From contig NW_006921534.1 of the NCBI RefSeq assembly GCF_000340215.1, positions 3,239,198 to 3,303,197 on the forward strand: a DNA stretch of 64,000 nt, given 5' to 3'. Within the stretch, counting starts at the first letter, position 1. Every line of letters begins with the position of its first letter. This stretch comes from Pseudocercospora fijiensis CIRAD86 (taxonomy: Eukaryota > Ascomycota > Dothideomycetes > Mycosphaerellales > Mycosphaerellaceae). This document shows positions 12,483 to 21,400 of the stretch, one piece after another. Under the pieces are notes generated by a model that did not search any database, was not told where the DNA came from, and saw nothing but the letters and a program-made list of their open reading frames with translations. The translations under genes were made by a program, and so were the position numbers.

Positions 12483-12660
12483 AGAGGGGGAGGCTGTTAC
12501 GATATAACACTATTGCATATACGATAGCAGGCAGCGGTTACTATCGACCGCTGCGGTCGCTATTGCTACTAATAGTAGGACTATTATATAGATAGCTTGC
12601 CTCGCGGCACCTTAGAGAATGTATTAACTTTTGCACCGCACAACCGTTACGATACCTTCG
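12483..12660 (+). repeat. polypurine tract and start of the 3' LTR
   Basis: An 11-base purine run at 12483-12493 (AGAGGGGGAGG) is followed by one C and then TGTTACGATATAACA from 12495. A purine tract next to TGTTA is the expected junction between the internal region and the 3' LTR of a Ty3/gypsy element, with plus-strand orientation as in pol. The next 165 bases keep clearly more CpA than the flanks, so they were less affected by RIP. I could not find a matching LTR end (a CGTAACA-type terminus), so the right limit is a guess. Confidence 0.6.
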
Positions 12661-13720
12661 TACTATAACCGTATGCCTAGCAATAACGGCAATAATAACA
12701 ATAACTCTACTTATATCGCTAGCCTAACTATCTAATAACTTCTACTGCTATATAGTCTAAAAGACAATGCCGCGCTCTTCTTTGCCCTTTAGACGCTTCC
12801 GCACTACCTAATAACGTAGCTGTTTACTATTAACTTTATCCTAGAGGTTCTTTAAAAGCTTAGCTAGGCTTAACTTAAGGTTATCGACTTAGAGGTTAAT
12901 ATTGCCCTTCTTACTCTTATCGGCCTTCCTTATATTAGGTTTAATCTTAGACTAAGCGACTATTCTAGCTTTAACCTATTAAGCACTAATCTTGCTAAAT
13001 TTATCCTTTAATAGTCTATTCTTAATAAAATCTAGCACCGTAGCAACCTCTATATTCCGGACGTTTATTAACTCCTTAATAAACACCTTTAGGGCGTTAT
13101 TTACTAAGCGGATATCTATATACCTTAGGTCGTAGCAATGTATCTCCCTATCTACTATAGAAGGATTATCTCGGTAACGACGAACGCTAACTTCGTACAG
13201 TATAGAAGCTCCCTTACGAAAGCGATATATAATAACTACTATAGTATTATACGGCTCTTTATTATATTTAACTTTCCGAATACTAGCTAGTAGTACTCGG
13301 TTACGCTACTAATCTCGCCGATAACGACAATACTAGTATATTCGCTACTCGAGACCGTCCTTATACCTATTACTACGAATCTCCTTATATACGTTACTTA
13401 TATAATGCTTTAATACCTTAAACCGCTCTACGTCGTACGTTAATCTATACTCTAGTACGTTAAATAGCTACTCTCGAATATCGATAATATTATACGGTAT
13501 ACGGTCTAGCTTAAAGTCTAGTACTAGTTTAGATAGAATAGGAGGCATTATTATTAATAATAACGACTATAGCGATAAGAATAAGCTATAGTAAAGAGCC
13601 TAGTTTATATGCCTATAATATACTTATAAGAGCCGTAGAGATAAGGTTAGAACTAACGGTATAACCGAGAAGGTTAATACGGTACCAGAAGAGGAAAAGA
13701 ACCGTCGATTACTAGGCAAA
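12661..13720 (-). pseudogene. RIP-degraded repeat remnant with minus-strand coding trace
   Basis: The CpA depletion continues past the LTR to about 13,715. On the minus strand an ATG at 13546-13548 opens a coding-like reading of about 67 codons, broken by TAG codons, running toward 13,330; further minus-strand fragments with Lys-rich helical composition continue toward 12,800. I do not recognise the product. It could be a second, oppositely oriented element or a flanking remnant. No intact frame exists. From about 13,720 the base composition returns to normal, 130-150 bases before the FHIP start codon. Confidence 0.5.
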
Positions 13721-13758
13721 CCATACTGAGTCAGTGGATAACGCCCTCCGGAAGTAAA

Positions 13759-13777
13759 CCACTGTTCGAAACAGTGG
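13759..13777. repeat. perfect 19-bp inverted repeat upstream of the FHIP gene
   Basis: CCACTGTT and AACAGTGG flank a CGA core, an 8-bp perfect stem with a 3-base loop. It lies just inside normal DNA, 87 bases before the FHIP start codon. It could be a dyad for a DNA-binding protein or a structural leftover of the transposon edge. The AGTGGTAC part of its right arm begins a 27-base stretch similar to one at 63433-63460. Confidence 0.6.
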
Positions 13778-13863
13778 TACGCTAAAATCCTTAACAATCA
13801 TGAGATTCTGTGTGGTTGGGCGAGGTGAGGAAGACTACGTGTCCTTACAATGACTGCCAAACG

Positions 13864-16497
13864 ATGGACTTTTGGAATCGATTGCTAGGCACCACCATCA
13901 CACCAAAGAAACCTCCCAAACCCGCAAACGATCCAACCGCCCGACTCAATACATTCAAACGTGTATACAACACTATTCTCGAGCTATGCGACCGACCAAG
14001 AAACCTCGCGACCGAAGCTCCTCTTCTGGACGAGCTCAATGTCCTCCTGGCACGCCTTGTTGCTCTGCTGCGACATGAGACGCGAGCACCCGTCCCACAT
14101 GTCTGCTTTCGATTCGCCGCCAGCAAGCAAATCTACGCTGCCATCGCAAGAGCCGCCACTGTCAGCCAGTATGAGCCGGTCATTCGATCGAGCATCGCCG
14201 TCTTCGTCTCGCTTGCAGACAGTGAAGAGGAGGACTTCTTGGCAAGCGAGCACTTCGCCAAGTGCTTAATGAGACTTGTCCGGAAAGTCATCGAGAGCGG
14301 AGAGGTGCTTGTCGATACGGATACCGAGACCTCCATATTAGAACTGCTCTTCACCATAGCAGCAAAGATCCGCCTCCAGCCGGACATTCTGCCGGTATGG
14401 TTTCAGTCGACCGCGAACCCAGACTTGGAAGACGTGTTCGTGCGCGAAAAGAAAAGCTTCGTTGGCATCACACAGAAAGACGATTTTCCGCTTTGCTATA
14501 TCTTCATTGAGCGCGTCCACCACGAAGGTCGAATCGGGGACTTCGCGCGCACTGGACTCCTCTACATTTTCGAAGCCACTGGTCGGTCTCTCGATTTAGA
14601 AGAGTGGGTCCTTTCCAGTGACCTGCCAACATTGATGGCTTCTGGTCTGGGAGCGCTATACAGCCAGCTGAGTCGTGAACTGAGCATTCTTCACGCGGAC
14701 GCCGAGCTGCCTGCAGTCCTCGCTATGAGCGACTACTCGACCACGCACCCACGAGCGACTGCCGAGTCTTCCTTCTCGCAGAGGCATACATCACACATGA
14801 CCACCTTCCTTTCGTACTTGGCCTTTTGGCAGGATTTGCTAGACCACTGCAGGAGCGCGGACGTGAAGCAGACACTGCTTGATCACTTTCAGATATTATT
14901 CCTGCAGCAGCTGCTTTATCCATCAATATTGCAGTCGTCAGCTACTGATGCAGGAAGCTCGGTTGCCGTTCTCACATACATGAATGCGGTTTTGGACGCT
15001 CTGGAGTACCCGGACTTGCTGCACATGATCTTGATCTATCTTTTAGCAATTGAAGATGGAACATCGGCGCCATATACTCCTGCCAAGGCTGACCAGCCTC
15101 CGAGGTCACCGACAACCATTCGGCGGAGGCAAAGCTTGATGCTACTGAGTGCCCCTAAGAACCCAGACGATGCTGTCGAGCCTATTTTGTTCAATCTCGT
15201 CGACTTGATCACCACCAACGTCGAATCAAACAATAGCCAGTCTGTATTTGCAGCACTGAAGCTGGCATCGACCTTGATAACGCGTCACAGAAAGTATGCA
15301 TTCGGGTCCCTTCTGAAGGTCGACAAGGTGGCATCGCGTCCGAATCGCCGGACGATCGGAGCATTTGAAAAAGAGATTGATCAGTACTCCCATCTTGCGG
15401 CATCCATTCATCCACATTACAGCGTCGACACTGCTTATACCCGTTTATCAGAAGACACACGATACGTCATTGAAAGCCAAGTTCCAGCCTTGCCTACAGC
15501 TGCTGACAATAACATCGGGGAAGTCTATACATTGACGCTTCTTGACAATGACCCGCTGCTGCGCTCTATGCTGGCTCTGCTGAGAACATTCTTCACAAAC
15601 AGCGTTGACGTTAATCTCGGCTTAACTCAAGCTATCATATCCATCGCACAGTGTGTTGAGATTCGGCTGGACAGCTGGATCGCTTTAACGCCATCGACAC
15701 CCTCAACTGCCGTGGAACCCTCTTTGTCAGGAAAGGCTTGGCAGACCCATCTGGACGGTCCTGAAAGGGAGACTTGGGCCGCAATGAGTACAGCCTTACA
15801 GACACCCAGCTTCAACGCGAGCACATCACCGATTTTGTATAAAGAGATTGCGACTCTCTTGGCGGAATTGGATACGGTCAGGACTGTTATACCCAACTTT
15901 GACCAGCTCATGGCTGGAAGGAAAGTAATGCTTCAGGCTGCACCGATCGATCACTCAAACACTGGAGAAGCATCGTCCATCATGGATGATCCTAATCGGC
16001 AACCACAACCCCTGGAGGTATCTAGAGCTGTTGGTCGCCACTCAAGAGCCGCCAGCAGATCTGGACGCGGACGAGCCGGTGATCAACTACTAAGTCCAAG
16101 CAACACCGGATATCCTACTCCACGCATTGACACAGCAAGTGCTACAGCCTCTCCAACGGCCTCTCGGACAGCTTCGAAAGCCAGGGTTGCCGAGTCGAGC
16201 GCATCAGCGCCTGGAAAGTCTATGTACAAACCACCGCCTCCTGAGACGCCATCCACGACAGACATTCTGATGCAGGTCATCACATTCACCGATCAGTCAA
16301 AGGAGGTTAACGTACTGGAAGGTAACACCGGCGAAGCGGATGAGGCATCCGAGGACCAGATGCCAATGGCACGCAAGGCGAGCCTGAATCACATATTGAC
16401 CAATGTTGTGATACTACAGGAATTCGTGCTGGAAATCCTCGCCGTGATACAAATTCGCGCAGCTGTTTTAGGCGAGAAAGAGATTCGACATTCGTGA
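13864..16497 (+). CDS. FHF complex subunit, HOOK-interacting protein (FHIP / RAI16-like)
   Basis: Predicted 877-residue cytoplasmic protein of the RAI16-like/FHIP family, which joins HOOK and FTS to link early endosomes to dynein; the Aspergillus homologue is needed for endosome transport. The start is placed at the ATG giving MDFWNRLLG, the usual family beginning; the open frame extends 18 codons further up but from a GTG with no ATG. The first half is the helical family core: an Asp/Glu-rich helix, the D-x-L-x-V-W-F region near residue 200 and the FPLCYIFIERVHHEGRIGDF segment. The middle and late part (about 660-810) is Ser/Pro/Ala-rich and likely disordered. The conserved C-terminal helix (LQEFVLEILAVIQIRAAVLGE) is present, so the protein looks full length and intronless. 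Its promoter abuts the RIPped repeat on the left. Confidence 0.85.
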   Translation: MDFWNRLLGTTITPKKPPKPANDPTARLNTFKRVYNTILELCDRPRNLATEAPLLDELNVLLARLVALLRHETRAPVPHVCFRFAASKQIYAAIARAATVSQYEPVIRSSIAVFVSLADSEEEDFLASEHFAKCLMRLVRKVIESGEVLVDTDTETSILELLFTIAAKIRLQPDILPVWFQSTANPDLEDVFVREKKSFVGITQKDDFPLCYIFIERVHHEGRIGDFARTGLLYIFEATGRSLDLEEWVLSSDLPTLMASGLGALYSQLSRELSILHADAELPAVLAMSDYSTTHPRATAESSFSQRHTSHMTTFLSYLAFWQDLLDHCRSADVKQTLLDHFQILFLQQLLYPSILQSSATDAGSSVAVLTYMNAVLDALEYPDLLHMILIYLLAIEDGTSAPYTPAKADQPPRSPTTIRRRQSLMLLSAPKNPDDAVEPILFNLVDLITTNVESNNSQSVFAALKLASTLITRHRKYAFGSLLKVDKVASRPNRRTIGAFEKEIDQYSHLAASIHPHYSVDTAYTRLSEDTRYVIESQVPALPTAADNNIGEVYTLTLLDNDPLLRSMLALLRTFFTNSVDVNLGLTQAIISIAQCVEIRLDSWIALTPSTPSTAVEPSLSGKAWQTHLDGPERETWAAMSTALQTPSFNASTSPILYKEIATLLAELDTVRTVIPNFDQLMAGRKVMLQAAPIDHSNTGEASSIMDDPNRQPQPLEVSRAVGRHSRAASRSGRGRAGDQLLSPSNTGYPTPRIDTASATASPTASRTASKARVAESSASAPGKSMYKPPPPETPSTTDILMQVITFTDQSKEVNVLEGNTGEADEASEDQMPMARKASLNHILTNVVILQEFVLEILAVIQIRAAVLGEKEIRHS

Positions 16498-18453
16498 CTT
16501 GTACAGCTAGAGTAGCTCTCCGAGCTTTTGCGAACGTTTTTGCAATTGAGATACCCAGCAATACCATTGTTCAGCCCTTCCAGATGGCGTCTTGATGAGC
16601 ATTTCTTCTTAGCCATTGAGCAAATTTCGGCCCAGTAGGATGGCACTGGATTGGTTGCCTTCATTGCCTTTTTGCGGACCATTTTGTTTATCGTCGGTAA
16701 TGGTGTCGATCAGGGGATATTTCAGCCATCCCCGATCGGAAGCTCCTCAACTGCATGGATCTTGATTGAGCCGTGCAATAGCGTCCAAGGTCGAATGCAC
16801 TCTTTCTCGTGCCCAGACCAGCATATTTGGGGGCGAGAATGGACTTTTTTTTTTGCCTAGATGCCTTGGCTCGCGCACTGGACTCCAGCCAGGTGCCATC
16901 TTGCTCCCCGGTTTATGCTATAGGGTCCGTAAGCCAATCCGGGGGACCAAAGGCTATGGTTCTATTACGGAAAGTGAAACATTCTTTCTGATGACATTCC
17001 TTCGAAGTTCGCACGAGGCTGAAATTACCGAATACATGTAGCTGACACCGAGCCAGGAAGCGGCGGCTGTTCGCGAACCGCGCCATGCGATATTTTTGAC
17101 ATGACATGAGACTACTTCTGAGCTCTCTCTCGCAGGATGCTCATCGAAATATACATTAAGGCTTCTTGCTAAGGCTCGAGCGGGCGGCCTCATGCGAACC
17201 CACAACCCTGATCAATGAACCATATGCTCCACACGATAAATAACCGCCCTAAAGCCCCTCGGCTCGCGTAGACTCACTAACGGTTCGCAAGTCTTGCCTT
17301 GCGAGTTGCGACAATTCCAGAGCAATCTCCATACAAGCAGCCTTTATTTAACAGCTTCCGGTCAGTACTGCAGCGAGTCATAAAGATCACCCATCTGCAC
17401 GACTAATGCTCTCAAACAAAGCATATAAGAATGTTCTTCTGAAATCTCAAGCTGCAAGAGCTCTCGACTACTCTCCCAGATGCATACATCTTGCCTGATT
17501 CTACATCGTGCTGTGCTCCGTATCTCGGCACCAAAAAAAACCCCCCTACACTGGGTATGCACAATGCACATGAATCGACGCAGAAACCTACGCCCCAGGC
17601 TCGAAAAGGCCACTCTCCCACACGAGTTGTGCGGCCTCACTCGACAAGCATAGTGGGTCACACGGGGGTCTAAATGAAGCCTGCGAGGCAGCCTGACCGC
17701 CTTCGTTACTTTGCCTGCATTAGGAAATGAAATAGAACCAGCTCTTCAGGGCGCAAAAGCAAGTGGTCGTTGACAATAATTTCGCAGCGAACCGCTTCTG
17801 CGAGCCTGTCCTCCCGGCCTCATCAAAGCCTTTTCGTCACATGCACTTCTTCTCTGATCAATCAAAAGTATTCACATGATCCACGCCCGGCAGACCCGGC
17901 TCGCCAGCAAGAGCAAGCTGCAAGCTTTTGAAGGCAATCACTGACCACTCTGATCGCTACAACACTGGATTCTTCGACCAAGATCAAGGCAACATGATGA
18001 GCACATGACCGCCCTTCTAGCTGGCACACGGCCCAAGCGGCCCACTAACCAAGGAGCTTTCATATGCGCACACTTTACATCGATCGATCCACGTCACAAA
18101 CTGATCTGAAGCTTCCAGTCGCAGAGAGAGGCTGCACACCTTCTTTCCCATCGATCACTAATCTGCGCATCACCACCAGAGGCCTGAATAGCGAAATGCT
18201 CCTTTGTTTCGGCCACCTTTCATGCAATTTAGTCATGTTCGACGCTACACACGTTGCACCTTTTCGCTAGATGCATACCCCAGAACACCTCGCTGGAGCC
18301 ACAGAACGCTTGCAATATGAACACACGATACTTTAGATACATGTATGACGCTGTCGGTGATATCGTTGGTCGCAATACTAACGCCGAGTAATGATGCCTA
18401 ACGCGGAGCATGACGCGGCATATCCAGAGAAGCAAGAAGATGCATACTCTTGT
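16498..18453. other. intergenic, between convergent FHIP and Pds5 genes
   Basis: About 2 kb with normal base composition between two convergent genes. It has small open frames on both strands (up to 99 codons) but none has composition, splice signals or similarity I can support. Two homopolymer runs occur, T9 near 16,848 and A8-C6 near 17,531. No tRNA-like structure was seen. It probably holds two 3' UTRs and spacer. Confidence 0.6.
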
Positions 18454-21400
18454 TCACACCTCCATCTCATCCGGTGCGTCGGAGAGCTGCTCATCTGAGT
18501 CACTAGGAATGTCCATGATGTCCTTCTCTTTCTTCGCGTTTCTTGTTGGTCGCCCTGTCCTTGTGGGCAGCTTATTCTTCGAAGCAGCAGCCTTCTTCTG
18601 AGCTGGCGCCTTCTCTTTCGCTGTCTTGGTCATCGCAGCTGGTCGGGGCGTTGATGTAGGCGTTGCTTTCGACGTCGGCCTTGGAGTCTTTTCCTTTGTG
18701 CCATTCAGTGCGGACTGGGAGTGCAATGGATCACTGGTGGGCGGTGTCGACGTCGAAGACACGTTCTCCTTGTTCGCCTCATCATCCTCATCAGAACTGT
18801 CATCGGCATCCCATTTCTCCACCTCTTCTTCATCGGTGTCAGAATCTATCGCGTACGACTTCGCATTTGACACTCTAGAGCTCTTCCGCCGTTCAGAGGC
18901 AGGAAGCTCATCGCTCAATCTTCGCTTCGGTGTCTTCATAGTCTTGGTCTTCTTTTCCTTCTTGGCAGCTTTGCGAGCAGGCAAACCTTTGTCATCAGTC
19001 GTAGAAGACCGCGCTCTCTTGGCCGCTTTCTTCGGCTCGCCATCGACGGCCTTCCGCTTCTTCGATTTCAATCGACTCTTGACCAAATCTTCGAGGTCCT
19101 CGGCAATGATGTCTGGCAAGAAATTCTTGTCTGCTACCTCCTCCGCAAGTGCGCGGTCTACCAAGGGCTGGTAGATATATTTAGGCAGGTTAGGTCGTGT
19201 GGGAGGCGCTTGTAGTGTCCAGCCTTTGGCTTGCTCGTAAATACGGATGACACCTTCAGACAAGTCGGCAATGGTCCATGTATATTCTCTCTTGTCTGGA
19301 GTGACAGCGTCCTCAACTTGCTTCACGCGACGCGTAATCGCATAGAGGGTGCCGAGGTTCTGCTCTGATGCCACAGCCTTCAAGAAGAACAGGATGTAAT
19401 CTATGAAGTCTGGTATATCCTCTGCCGCAGGTGTGAAGTCCTCGTGATGAGAAAGCAAGCTGAGGAAGTGGGCGAACACGCTCTCCATGACTGGAGAGTT
19501 GTTCTTAGCAAAATTGAGAGCGCGAGCTCGCAGAAAGGTAAACGCGGCCTCCTTGGTGCTCTTGATTGGCTCAAACGCGTAGAGGAACATGAGCGCGTAG
19601 AAGCGATGGTTCAATTTGCCCTGCCCGAGATACTTCTTCAATGTTGCACAGAAGCCTGCGCGCACTTCGGGTAGAGGGTCTTGCACGATCTTGGTGAGGC
19701 CAACAAGATCGATCGGGAGAAACACTGAGTCGATGGTCTTGTTGCAACAAAGCTTCAAAATCAGCTTCGCGGCGTCCAATCGAAGTCGTGATCGATAGTG
19801 TGCAGGAGTTGGATGACTCTTTCCGGCCAGCTCGCCGTCTTTCTTCACGATGGAATTGAGAATGTTGAACACCTGCTCGGCTGAGCGTTCTACCTGTTCG
19901 CTCTCTTCATCGTTGTCGCTTTCCAAGACTTGGCCTCGGACTCTGTTTGTGATGGTCTTGAGCGCTAGAAGTTTTGCTTGAGCGTCGTCGTCCAGCTCAT
20001 CCGACCATGACGGATCAGTGTCTTGTGCGGCGGTCCTATTCTTCAGAACTTTAGCAAGCACGGTCTGTATAGGATCATGCTGGTCTTCAAGCTGCTTGTA
20101 CGCCAGCAGGCTCAATTGACTCAGCGCAGCGAGCTTTGTCAGATATGTGTCGTCTCCGACCGCGAAGTCCTTCAAACTGTGCTGAAGTATGTCTTTGACA
20201 TACATTTCCCTCTTGTCTGCAGCAGAAACAATGACTGTGATTGCATGCTTTACCACAATGGCCGAGCTACCGTATTTTGCGTAACTTGACATCGCTTGAT
20301 AAAATTTGCGGTCCTTGGGCATCTTCTGTGGGAACTGGCGAGCGAAGCCGGCGCATGCTTTCAAAGTATCGGCAGCGCGGGCACTGTTTGATGATGTTGC
20401 AGAGGGAGGGTGGTCCATCAACGTCTTACACAACTCAGTGACATGAACCTCGAATATCGATGGCGCCTTTGTAGAGATGTCCTTCAAGATATCGTGCGCA
20501 GTCGAACCGAGACCTGCTTCGTTCGTTCGTGAGAACTCCACAATTGCAGGAACATGGCTTCGATTGTACACGAGGACTGAGCTGATCTGGAGCAAATGCA
20601 TAACAGTATCACTACACTCGGCAATGTTACTTGGTGATGCAGCCAATCGTGTCTTCAATTCCCTGATCGCATTGATGACTTTCTTGTAATCGGTGCTGGC
20701 GTCGATGCAGAACCTAACCAGGGCATAGTTCCGACGTTCGTAATGTTCGAAAAATCGAGTGAGCTCGTTCGCAGCGATATCGGGTTCTGCAAAAGCACTT
20801 GCGAGGACCTTGACGAGCTTTTGGAGGGTCTGCTTCTCAGCTTTCGCTTCCTTGGTCTTTGGGTTGGCGCCCATCTTCTCGCTGGAGTCCAAGGCTGCTT
20901 TGACATACTTTGCCAACTGCACTTGCCGTTGCAGCGAACCCAAGAAGACGACTTTTGTATGTCTTTCGCCTTCACCATCCAGGTCACGGACCAACGCCAG
21001 GATTCGAGCGACTCTGATTTTGTCCGGACTTGGCCCTCGCTCAGATGTGCTCTGGCTGTCGGGAACTCGTTGGGAGTCACTCTTGGCCTCTTTCTTTGAT
21101 TTGATGGGTGGGAAGCCGAGCGGAAGGAGTGATTCGGCCACCACTTGGTCGATCAGCTGATTGAGATAGGGCTTGTTCTTGTACTTGCCTCGGAAGATTT
21201 CAGATGGAATGCCACCCAACAGCTCTCGGATCTTCTCATCGCCTTCCACAATTGCGCCCGATGCTACACCCCAGATGCGCCCAGCAAGCTCGGTCGCAGC
21301 GATGGAGACAGTCTGCTTCTGGTCCACCACGCAGGCCTTTACGAGATTAGACAGAACAGACCCTTCTTTGTTGACCCCACCCGCGCGACCTAGCTTGCTC

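Larger units (their letters stand above)
1..12660 (+). mobile_element. RIP-degraded Ty3/gypsy chromovirus LTR retrotransposon, 5' end outside the window
   Basis: The whole stretch is almost free of CpA and TpG: by hand count the first 420 bases hold five CpA and seven TpG, while TpA is very common. This is the mark of RIP, which turns CpA into TpA on both strands. Translating through the resulting stops shows Gag, protease, reverse transcriptase, RNase H, integrase and a chromodomain-like tail in plus frame 1, then a second long coding frame in plus frame 3, then a polypurine tract and LTR start near 12,495. In the parts I translated, in-frame stops were TAG or TAA, as expected from CAG, CAA and TGG codons hit by RIP. 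No intact gene remains, so the copy is dead. The left LTR and the Gag start lie beyond the window. The right limit is approximate because no LTR end was found. Confidence 0.88.

Noticed and set aside
1..13720. CRISPR array or prokaryotic island suggested by odd composition and repeats
   Set aside because: The bias is CpA/TpG loss typical of fungal RIP, repeats are coding tandem units without spacers, and LTR retroelement domains explain the region.
13810..13863. 18-codon N-terminal extension of FHIP
   Set aside because: It begins at a GTG; the first ATG gives the family-typical MDFWNRLLG start.
18626..19174. 182-codon plus-strand frame over the Pds5 3' end
   Set aside because: It is antisense to the low-complexity charged tail of Pds5; Ser/Phe/Leu-rich composition is the mirror of Lys/Glu/Asp codons.
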